From Gonapodya sp. JEL0774 (taxonomy: Eukaryota > Monoblepharomycota > Monoblepharidomycetes > Monoblepharidales > Gonapodyaceae): a stretch of DNA of 64,000 nt. Below are positions 11,817-21,785 of this stretch, in pieces; within the stretch, counting starts at the first letter, position 1; every line of letters starts with the position of its first letter. The position numbers and the translations under genes were made by a program. The DNA lies in NCBI GenBank assembly GCA_027604505.1, contig JADIIX010000062.1:1532-65531 (forward strand), in the 5' to 3' direction. A model generated the notes under the pieces. It saw only the letters and a list, made by a program, of their open reading frames with translations, did not search any database and was not told the origin of the DNA.

Positions 11817-12780
11817 GCAGGGAATATCCAACTAGACTTCACGTGTCAATATAGTCAAATATTTTCCATGTAATGTGTTTTGAATGACTGTGTTCAAGAC
11901 AAGGAGCAGTACCATGTACTCATCCCAGGGACTATTATTGCAGCCGGTACGCCATAGCAGCAGGCAGCAGCGGAAGGCGCAAACCGCACAGTAAAATGAG
12001 GACTTACTCAATTGCGTTACTACTGAAGATATCGCGTGGGCCGGTTGCCTGTTTACCCGTCGTTCGTGACCGATTTTGGCAATGTTGGGTTCATGTAATG
12101 CTCCGTGGTTAATAAATAAAGTCGAGCTTCTCCATGCAATTTAACAGAAGTACGTTAAGCCGGATTCCGTGAATCAAGGGGTCTTTCCACTCAGTCCCCC
12201 ATCAGACGGCAAGTGATCAGTACTGCATCATCTTCACATAATGCATTAAGCACTTATCTTGGCGTCATCTTCGCATATATTATGCACTTACTATCTTTTC
12301 AATCCACCTTACCAGGAAAGAATTCATGGAGGTTTCCTTCTTTTTGGGTATATTGAGTGCATTCAGTCTGTATTGTATACATAGTCGGAGTGCATTGGAC
12401 TCCTTGGAAATGGATGCCGCTTTATAAATTTGATTTGATTATTGTAACAAAGATCCGTAATCGTGGTTGTGCGGGTGAACTAGATCGGGACTGAGGAGTA
12501 AATTGGTTTTGGAGAAAACTCAGTCGGTTCGTCAAGTCTCCAACATAAATTGCGTGCGACTTGGAAAGTCTGACGATCGGATTAATTCTTTCATTCGAGC
12601 GCTACTCTTCCTGCCCGTACCGCTTTGATTTTGCAACTGGTTCTCCTTTCTATAGATAACCATTTGTGAGGCACCACTCACCGTGTGTCCCCCAGGCGGT
12701 AAAATCCACCGAAAATTGGAGAAAGCGCGGGAAGCGACATCAGACGCCATCAGTAAAACGAAGGAGAAAGAAGACCTGAA
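11817..12780. other. Intergenic region
   Basis: AT-rich in its middle (12100-12450), with AATAAA-type signals at about 12112-12120, and no convincing gene. Its 3' end (from about 12700) is open in a frame different from the next gene and may hold part of a 5' exon (see findings). Confidence 0.45.
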
Positions 12781-14348
12781 ATGGAAGTACTTGGACACGA
12801 GGATGCCACACAGTTTGGAACAGGGATGGTTTCGCGAGAGATGATGGGAGACAAGGCAAGACGAGGAGACGCAGACGAAGAGGACGCTCGAAATTTGGGA
12901 GAAAAAACGGGAATGGTCGACCGAAAGAGTAGAAAAAGCGTGGCTGGCGGCAAGGGTCAAGGCGGGCACAACGTTAAGTCTGGGGTGGAAGCCAATGACA
13001 TCACTGACGGAAAGGACGAGAGCGACTCTGGGTCGACGCTGACACACAACGAAAGCGGAGACTCTGAAAGGGGAGAGCACGATGCAGATGTGGATGGCGA
13101 CGACTCCCCGACGACACTTTCAGACCAATCCTCTCTGACTCAACCCTCTGCAACTGTGGGCATGGCACTCGCAAACCTCGATCTCGCACCCGACGACCCT
13201 GTCTCCGCAGAAGCTGCACGGCTTGCTTCCAAGGGCCTCCCCATCCTCGGCGTTAAATCACTCGCCTGTGCACCGAGTGACTCTCTCGACACCTCCGCGA
13301 CATCGAGTGTCTCAACGTCATCTTCCCCACCCCGCACATCCAAGAAAACTCCATCTATGAAATCTGTATCTTCTTTGGCTTATACCGATAATGACAGTGT
13401 CACTCAGGTCGACCCAAATGCCCCAACTCGCAAAATGGTACGACGAGTCTCCTTCCATGATGGTCCCCCTGACGTCACGGAGGCACCAGACTACGGAAGA
13501 CGCTCAGAGCACAGACCGGAACCTGTTGGTCTCATTGATACTGTGAGAATGATGAGGTTCATGAGTAAAATGAGGTGAGAACAGGGGATTAACCTATTAC
13601 AATCGTTATTCATCGTATTGATGCACGTGTTTCACCTCTCACGGCCTGACCCACAATACGCAGAAAACAAAATGTCGAAGAGCAAGCTCGTCGAGCGCAA
13701 TCTATGCCCCCATCCTCCACAAACTCCTCCATCTCTCACTCGTCCGTGGCAAATGCCTCCACAGTCAACCACCAAACCACTCGCCCCCGCGCTGCGACCC
13801 TCCCATCTCAGCTTGCCGAGCCCTCCAGCGCAGATGACGCGAGCGTGGCAAACTCGGATGACCCAGAGTCCCCAACTGGGTCTGATCAATCCGTGCCATC
13901 CTCCACCGCCACCTCAACTTCTCCATTAGGACCGGTGGGCGCCGATGTCAGCTGGGATGGGAGAGTCGGTCGTGGTAGGCCCAGTGCTTCTACCCAGGTG
14001 ACGAAACAGCCCCATCAACAATCCCAACAAACCACCAAACCACAAAAACCAACTGCCCTTGCACGGCTTCTTAGTCGTGCTGCTTCTCCTGCTCGCTCAT
14101 CGTCCACACCACCTGCTGGAACCGCCTCGTCTTTTTCATCATCTTCAACTGTTGTGCCCTCACCAACGTTTCCTCCCAAAATTTCCACCTCTTCGTCTTC
14201 ATCGTCCCTGTCTGCTATTGCGTCTTCCCAATCAACAACCGTCCCTTCTACTGTGCGGGTGGTTGCGCCAACTTTTCCGCCAAAGAAGTCGGATGCGGTG
14301 GAAGGTGACAAGGCGAAGAAATCTGGACTTTTTGGCAGAATGAAATGA
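12781..14348 (+). CDS. Disordered Ser/Thr-rich protein with VSFHxGPPDVTEAPDY tail motif (family copy 1)
   Basis: Two exons, 12781-13574 and 13664-14348, joined in phase (492 aa if the ATG at 12781 is right). No known domain. The N-terminal half is acidic and polar, then Ser/Pro-rich. Residues 223-238 read VSFHDGPPDVTEAPDY, preceded by RKMVRR; 26 residues later the intron falls inside MSKM-R, and exon 2 opens with KQNVEEQARRAQ. The rest is Ser/Pro-rich with SP sites and repeated TFPPK. A second gene at 59614-62462 has the same motif, the same intron position and a matching basic/Gln-rich exon 2 start, so this is a paralogous family. Basic residues before VSF could be a kinase site (RRVS). Function unknown; the N-terminus is the least certain part. 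Confidence 0.75.
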
Positions 14349-14742
14349 GCTGTTGGTGAGACGGTGGACTGTGTGAATTGTAGTGCGATCGAGGGATTTT
14401 TTGTACAGGAGCGGGAGATCGGTCTAGCTCAACCCCCTTAATTGACAGTTGTTTGACGGACATTGCGAGTGCGCAGATTTGGTTCACCGCGATGGACCGG
14501 AGAGATAGATAGTGGAAAGACTGGATTTCGTGCTTGTATTAGCTACATAATTATATCCGAGTTGACATTTTCAAGTCCATTTGTGCTTGTGATTTATGGG
14601 CCACAGTCGCTTGCATGCTCGAAGTCGCGTACTTTAACTATTGCATGTTCTTCTTGACGAGAATGACATGTGAATAAAAATATGACCTGTAACTATAAAA
14701 TACGCCGCTGCGACTTCCAACTCGTTACAGTCCTAAATGTAA
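14349..14742. other. Convergent intergenic region
   Basis: Sits between the 3' ends of a plus-strand and a minus-strand gene. An AATAAA-like signal (TGAATAAAAATA, about 14671-14682) is the only element seen. Confidence 0.5.
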
Positions 14743-16619
14743 TCAAACCATTCTACCCCTGCGTATCTTCCTCGCAGCCCATTTTCCCTTTCCTGAATCC
14801 TTTCCACCTCTTGCATCACAGTCATCGCTCCATCCCTGAGGGGCGGTACCTGCTCCCAGTGGACCAGTGGGTTGGGGGACAGTTGGATCTGTCGTGAAAG
14901 GTTCGGTGGAGCTGACGTTCTTCACCCTCCCCAACAAAAATTCGACTTCGCGGAAAGCCGCTGTTGGTGCATACTGCGGAACCATATGTCCCGACAAGTC
15001 AATGCTATCCCAAGTCAAACCGCGCTCTGTGTGTGTGGTGCCGAAGACTCCAGATGCAGCTACAGTTGCCAACGACGGATCCTCGTTGTGATATGGAACA
15101 AAGAAGGGGGCGACAGGCTTGCTTTGGAAACCGAGTTTGCCACCCCATGTCATGTTCTGGATCGCCAAGAGAGAACCATTAGTCATGACAATCATGTCCA
15201 GTGCACCACTGGAAATGATAACGTTCTTGGTTTTGTCGATCACGTTGGGAAGAACTTTGATGATGGACGGAACTGACTTGTCCGTCGTTAAAACACCGCC
15301 CGAGCACTCCAACCAAGTGACGTTGGGAGCGTGGATCGCAGCTTGAACGTCGGCGCGCTGGAAGTAGATCTCTCCGCCCTCTGGAAGATAGTCGAACGAG
15401 CCCGGGAATCCTAGTGGGTCATAAAGAAGAGGACATGTAGTAGCAACTTGGTAAACGTCGAAGCACGGATTGAGCCAGGAGGCTGCTTCGAATGTTGCAT
15501 CAAAGATGCTCCAGCATTCATCCGTGGTTGTGCCGTTTTCATCGGTTCCGGGGAGCACGTTGGGCTGTGGCCCGACTGGCGGATAAGTGAGGTACTTGTT
15601 CAAGTACGCTGTATAGCCACATTTGGCATCGCGTTTGCAAATTGTTTCGCGGAAGGTGTCGTTGAATGGGAATAAACCCCCCCAATAGTCCGTAAAAGCC
15701 TTGGTTGTGATGAGTGATTGAATTTCATCTTTCGCGATGACTGGATCATAGATTAGCATGCCTGACATGTTGAAGTAGGTCGGGTCTTTCTTGTCGAGCA
15801 TGGCGCTAGCGATGTAAGGGCAATATAGCCCGGCGTAGGATTCCCCGGAGATGTAAACTTTATAGCCCTGCATGCTGAATGTTTTGACAAAATTTTTCCA
15901 GAAACCCAGGAATTGCTCCGCGACTTCTTCTTCGCTTTCAGCAGTTGGCGTGCCTTGTGTGAAGCCGGTCCCGAGAGGCTGTTCCACCCACACAGTGTGC
16001 ACCAATTTGTCCCAACTCCAGCGATTTGGAAAGGGTTTGAGAGTGCCATATTGCCAGAGGAACGGACCGTTCTCTTGGAAGAGGCCTTCGAATGAAGAGC
16101 ATCCAGGCTGCGCGTCCATTCCGTGAGTGGGTGATTTGAGTTGAGAAGAAGTTACATGAAGTACTTACCCCGCCATTCAACCATATCATAATCTCCTTAC
16201 TTGAAGCCGGATTTTGCGATGGGAAGAACCAAAAGAAAAGCTGGTTCGGATCCGTGGCGTTGTCCGAGATTGGAAGCAACCCGGCATACGACTCGCCAAC
16301 ATCGAAGTCCACGAGCGGTATTGCACTACCATTTACAGCGAATTCTATAATTGGAGGAAGAGAGAGCAAGTTGGAGTAGGATGATTGTCTCATTGGTGTT
16401 ATTATTCTCACTGGTGGTATTCGCATTCAAGAACAACGGCTTCGGAGGTTCTTCCTTCGCGAGGTTCAGAGAGAAGAGTTTTTGACTGCTCTTGATGCTT
16501 GCCAATCTCTCCTTTGCAAGCTGTCCTGGACGTCCGAATCGCGATGTGCCCGCGCTTGACACAACGGAAAATGAGGCTACGGAAAGCGTGAGAGCGACGA
16601 GAGCCCTTCCCCACAACAT
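14743..16619 (-). CDS. Secreted serine carboxypeptidase (peptidase S10)
   Basis: Three exons on the minus strand (16412-16619, 16169-16344, 14743-16107) total 1749 nt, 582 aa. It starts with a signal peptide (MLWGRALVALTLSVASFSVV) and a short propeptide-like stretch. S10 landmarks are complete: IMIWLNGG joined across the intron to PGCSSFEG, catalytic Ser218 in GESYAG, Asp432 in SSGALDMIV and His502 in SGHMVPQ. Many Asn-x-Ser/Thr sites suggest a glycosylated enzyme of the secretory pathway, vacuole or medium, trimming C-terminal residues from peptides. The C-terminal 50 residues are Pro/Gly-rich and then very basic (RKIRRGRMV), unusual for the family; no GPI signal or membrane span is seen. 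The in-frame Met near 16119 lies in an intron and is not the start. Confidence 0.95.
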
Positions 16620-17166
16620 GATCGTGCCTTAGTGGGAGATTTCGCAACGCAAGAGTAAGGATGAGGAACCAGACACTGGATAGACCGTGCGATTTCTTCA
16701 AACGAAGGAGATATTGGACCCTGGATTTGATTGAATTTGTACATTTGGAATCCACGGTAATGTCAGGATGGGGACTCCTCCTGGAATAAAATACCCCTCA
16801 TTGATTGAATGACTCCACACAGTCTCTCAGCTTATTATTGTTCCTCTCATGTTTTTACAGCGCCAGCTAAGCGGCACTCGATGAAAATAGTTTGAAATTG
16901 TTTGGCGATCAGGTACAAAACAAGAATGTTGAGGGGTTTGTCGCGGGGTCCATCTCCGTCATCACCATCAGTTTCCTCCAAAACACTAGACTTTTCGTAT
17001 TAATAGAAGTGGATTGACAGATGCTCGACGGTCATCTTAGCAATCTCCCTATTGGCTCTTTGCATATATGTACGAGGACACCGTCCCTCAAGAGAACGAT
17101 GAAATTGCTTGTGTGAGTATGCGAGCCGAGGAATTGGGAGGGTGATATTTCAATTTATCCAAAAAC
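16620..17166. other. Intergenic region
   Basis: Contains the upstream region of the carboxypeptidase and the 3' flank of the next minus-strand gene. No ORF or repeat of note. Confidence 0.5.
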
Positions 17167-20020
17167 TTATTCGGTGATTGGCGCCAAAACAGAACCCCCA
17201 CTCTGCCGGACAGGCACTGGTGGGGGTTTCATTGAACTCCTCCTATTCTGCAGTCGAGCCCCATCACCATCGACATCTGTAGCCTCCGCCACATCCATCG
17301 TCTCATCCTGTCCATTCAACAAATCCTGCCAGTCCAAGTTAAACATCTCCAACGGTTGCCACCCCGTCCTCCTTTCTGTGTCCAATAAGAGAAAGGATGC
17401 GGTGACCGCAAGTCTCTCGTGGCATACCTGACCTCCCCTGTCGGGAAGGAAATCCAGCTCTGCCATCCCATACAAGTCTCGTTTTGTCAGGCTTGGAATG
17501 GCAGGACACAGTGTGGACAGAGTGTCGTGAAAATCTTCGAGAGTCAGTGAACCAAGGGAATGGGCGTCAGATTTAAGCAAGGAGAGGTAGAACTGAAAGA
17601 GGTCAAACAATTATCACTGTCAAGATGCAGATGCAATTCCAAGGCTGGCACCCCAAGCAGCACTCACAAATTTATAGTTCGGCTCCAATCCCTCCCTGAT
17701 CATGTGGACCACATGCCCCACACTCCTCTCCTTTGAAACAATATTCTTGGAGAAAGCAACTGCCTCCAACTCAATCTGCTCATACGTCGAACCATCTCTT
17801 CCAGGCCACACCACCCTCGCTGCTTGTCTCCACCGTTCCAAATCCAGTGGCTCGTATCTCGCGAAGCACTCGTCAACAAGCCTGATGTACTTCCACAGGG
17901 CGTCTTCTTCGCCAGAGAGGTGGCGCGCAAAGAGGGAGACAGGGACGGACATTGCGTCGAAGCGCTGGAGTGCGGCAATGATATCGTGGGCCACGCGGAG
18001 AGTGATTTCATCGATTTGATACCGGCGGTGCAGGAATTCGAAGAAAGTGTCCTTCGCAAGAGAACATCACCGACAGGCATTATCGCAACCCAAATCAGTA
18101 AAAGTGAAGATAAGATACCGTAATGTTGAGTTAGATTTGTCAAAAGGCCACCCACCACCAATCTCCCCAACTTGATCAGCTGCCCCAATCTCTGTGCCTT
18201 CTCCTCAGCATCCCAGCGCTCATCATACACTTCAGTAATAAAAAGTTCAAGCTTATCGAGGTTCCAGCTACGCGACGTTCGAGGTTTGACGCCTTTGCGA
18301 TGCTCATACTTCCCAATGGTCGTAAAAGAGAAGTATCCAGTATGAAGTTTATGTCACCAAACTCGCCCGCCTACCGACCCAATTCGCAACTCACAAAATG
18401 ATGCCAAATTACCCTGTATGTCTTCGGTTGCTCGAAATTGAGATCTTCCGTCTCCTCATCCGCGTCATCGTCGTCGTCTGTAACACCCATCCCATACAGC
18501 ACGTCCGCTGCCGATTCCCTTTCTCTCGCCCCTACCTTATCCCAATCGTTTCCATTCTGTGCATCATCCACTACTACCCGAACGGCCTCTCCCACCCCCA
18601 CGCCGGGACCTGAGGCTGCTTCTCTGGCAGCTGCCCGAGCTTTGTCCGCCTCAATCTTTCCCTCCGGTGTGAGTCTCACCCTGAGACGAAGTTTTGGATG
18701 TCGGAATCGAATATGCGTAGCCCCCGAGGGAACTGGGAGAGGGATCGGAGGTGCCGGTTGGTGAGGGCAAACGACGGTCTGGAAGGTGCGATGTGGTAAA
18801 TTGGAATCCCACTCTCCGCAGTCTTCCCTGGAACAGCCAGCCAGCTCACCCTCTCGCCACATTTGCCACAAAACTTGACCCCAACCTCCCTTCCCCAACT
18901 CCGCCACACCACCCCGCCATCCACCGAATATTCCGCAATTACCGCATACACTCGGGTAGATTCGTCGGCAACACGACGCACTGTATCCGTACTGACACCA
19001 CCACCACCTGTCCCTGACGCTCCAGAGCTGCCCGAGGAGGGCCCGCTCCCATTTCTCTTTGTATCGTAAATCTCCAACAAAGACCGTAGCTGTTGTCTAT
19101 GCGACCGAGTCGCGACTTGCTCGGAGAGGAGGGAGGATACTTTGGTGCGAAAAGTGAGCGAGAGTGAAGCCACCTGGTTTGGATGGATTTCAGCCCTCGC
19201 TCGGACGAGGAATTGAGTAGGAGGAGGCCGATACCCACCTCAGCCCTTATCGCGTCTTCCCTCTCCGCTGCCACTCTGGCCTCTTCTTCTTCCTCTTCTG
19301 CCCCTCCTTGAATCTCTGTTCCTGTTGCGTCCCCAACACCACCGACTCCTTCATAGTCAACACCACCCCCAATACTCCCCGCTACCTCTCTCTCCGCCCT
19401 CCTTCTCTGCACCTCCCTAGCCAATCTGCGAGCAATGTCCCGTTTCCGGGCGAGGTTCGAGAGGTGGAGTTCGTAGTCCTCGATTTGGAGGTTCAGGATG
19501 CTCGAGAGTTGGTCATCCAGGTGGAGAGAGGAGTGCAAGAAAAGACGAGTGGTGGTCTGGGCGGGTTAATGAAGCTGTGAGAAAATGGTCAAGAAAGTGA
19601 CAAACCCTCACGGCGACGAAGGGCAGCATCTTGCGTCCCGAACAAGCCAAGTGCCACGCTGGAACAACTCACAAACGGCTCAACAACCACCCCACTCCAG
19701 CCCCCACTCCCCTCCTCTCCGTCACTCCCTTCCTCCACTTCGCCTTCTTGCTTGAACACGCTGAGTTTCTCGATCACTCCCGTAGCTTGCTGTAGACTCT
19801 GCTTGACTTGCAGGTGTTCCGAGCGAAGTTGAGTGAGTTGAGCGGCGTGGGTGGCGTGGAGGTTGGTGAGAGTGTGGTGGAGTTGGGATATTTGGGTGGT
19901 TTGCTGAACGGTTTGGGATTGCAGTTGTGAGATGGTGGTAAGGTGAGTCGCAAGGGACTCTCTGTGGAAGGTGTGCAAGGAGAGGTGAGGATCCAAGGAC
20001 GATGACGAACCACACAACAT
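17167..20020 (-). CDS. Coiled-coil protein with a CxxC zinc knuckle; unknown family
   Basis: Seven minus-strand exons (19673-20020, 19239-19556, 18850-19173, 18395-18778, 18159-18308, 17668-18051, 17167-17592), each a multiple of three, give 777 aa. Residues 1-110 form a Gln/Leu/His-rich coiled coil; 117-190 are a second helical, Arg-rich stretch. A zinc-knuckle-like group spans an intron: C324-x2-C327-x6-C334-P-H336 (FCGKCGER then TVVCPH). The second half is helical and ordered, with TYRVIWHHF, KPRTSRSWNLDKLELFITEV and HDIIAALQRFDAMSVPVSLF as distinctive segments. A cytoskeletal or ciliary role would fit such architecture in a zoosporic fungus, but that is a guess. The N-terminus starts only 48 nt downstream of the previous stop (20069), so it might be part of the gene upstream. 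Confidence 0.75.
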
Positions 20021-20068
20021 GATAGAAATGAGGCGGCAGCCAGAAGGCCTAGCTCACTGACGAAGTTT

Positions 20069-21223
20069 TTAAGGTGGGGATCCCGCAGTCAAAAGCGAGA
20101 ACGTCTGCCTCTGGTGACCCCGTTGGAAGTAATCCACAATGAGCTGCCTCAATCTTTCGAAAGATGCACCAACAAAGAGAGGACCACGTCACAACAAATC
20201 CGCACATGCAGAAACGTACTTCAACTGCATGTTCCTCCGATTCAAAGAAACAAGTTCGCCCTCCTTTTGCTTCAACCGTGTCTCGAGCTCCTTGATTCTT
20301 TCCTCTGACAGTGCGACCTCTTCTGCACGGATTTCGAGCACACGTTGTGCGGTTGAGAAGTGCGGTAGGCGTTCAATCGCAGTTGTTGGGGAAGGAGAAG
20401 AAAATTTGGTGAATTTTGAGGACGGGGAGGATGAGAAGAGAGAAGAATCCGCAGGAGATTGCGGCGATGCGGTCAGCGTCTGTGAGTAGACTGATGCGTG
20501 CAGTTCATGTCTGACGGCAAGGAGGAGATCGGCATAGATGGGCAGCAGGGGTATGATGGAGTCAAGGACTGCAAACGATGCACGGGCGCGCTCTTTCGAA
20601 GGGGAATCGGGGTGGGCAGAAAACACTTGGTTAAGATGGATAAGGAGGGAGAGAGAGGGAGAGCGAGAAGGATTGGCGTTGCCCGCGTGAAGAGAAGGAG
20701 TGAATGTGGGGGCGAGAGGGAGAGGAAGAGCTGGGGCATGTTTCGAGGGATGTTTGGATGGAGGTGGAGTGTGAGTGTGGGCAGTATTGGTGGGGGGGCG
20801 TGCAGGAGACGATGGGGACTTTGCGTTGGCGACCTTCTCGAGCTTCTTTGATCTTTCATTAGCCAGTCCAGCAGAGCTCGACGGGACGGTCGCAGCACCA
20901 CTAGTCCTGCCCTGTGGAGTGCGGATGCGCTGAAGCTGCGGCCGTGCCGGTGCGGAATGAGGAGGGGCGGAACCACTAAGTGCCGATGAAGCCACCGACT
21001 TGATGGATTTTGCTGAGATGGAAGGACCAGGGGCTGAGGCGGCGGCAATGTTCGTGGAGGCAGATTCATTCGAGTTCGAGGGGAGCTGGGGAGTTTTGTA
21101 AGGGAGAGCGTCAGGCGCGGAAAGTGGTTGCGCTGACGGGTTCGCGACAAGTGAAAGCGACGAGCGCCGTGTCGCGGAGGAAGCCAAAGTCGCAGCCATC
21201 GCGCACGAAAAAACTGCAGCCAA
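20069..21223 (-). CDS. Ser/Ala/Pro-rich protein ending in a coiled coil
   Basis: Two minus-strand exons, 20220-21223 and 20069-20153, 362 aa. About 190 residues of low-complexity Ser/Ala/Pro sequence precede a helical region (LIHLNQVFSAHPDSPSKERA, AVLDSIIPLLPIYADLLLAV) and a C-terminal coiled coil (EEVALSEERIKELETRLKQK) that runs across the intron into LRQLIVDYFQRGHQRQTFSL. No family recognised. The stop at 20069-20071 lies only 48 nt before the ATG of the next coiled-coil gene on the same strand. A longer intron could fuse the two, so treat the boundary as provisional. Confidence 0.65.
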
Positions 21224-21785
21224 AATGCGGTTGAGCAGCAGGAAAGGATTTACACAATTCGCACATCCTTACAGAATGACTGAACTGCTCCATTTCCCCA
21301 CCAATACATAATCAAATTCATTTCCCCGACCCCTGGCGCACCTCTTTTCCGACTCAAGAACCTATTGACAATAATATCATGCGGTTCTCGCTCACGTGTG
21401 AAAAGAAATCCGTTTAATAAGTTTTCATTAGGGGCTTCACGGTGATGAAACCTGTCGAAACCTCCCTATTGATTCATAAAGCGTTCAAGAGTCTGTTTTG
21501 CCTTCACATGGCTGGAAAGGTCCGAGCGGGTGAGGGAGAGGAAAGGGGGGACATAAAGCATATCGTGGGAAATGTTCGGAAGTCACAGAGCAAGCACCGC
21601 TTTCCTGCCTCCTGCTTTTTACATTGCGAGGATGTACGGATGTAACGATTGCGGTTCTAATTATATGCCAAGCCAAGGGAATGATTGTGCATGTGAATAA
21701 ACTCGAACCAACAACGTGTATCTTCCACATGTGAATGGGAACTCGAACCCAACAACGCGGATCTTCCACAATCTGAGTGGGCACG
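21224..21785. promoter_or_regulatory. Divergent (head-to-head) intergenic region
   Basis: 562 bp between the ATG of a minus-strand gene (21223) and the ATG of the plus-strand SulP gene (21786). It should hold both promoters; no specific motif is claimed. A near-repeated phrase lies upstream of the SulP start (about 21690-21770: two copies of a segment containing ACTCGAACC-CAACAACG-GATCTTCCACA). Confidence 0.45.

Noticed and set aside
16108-16119. Met at 16119 as start of the carboxypeptidase
   Set aside because: It lies in an intron; the upstream exons supply the signal peptide and WLNGG needed before PGCSS.
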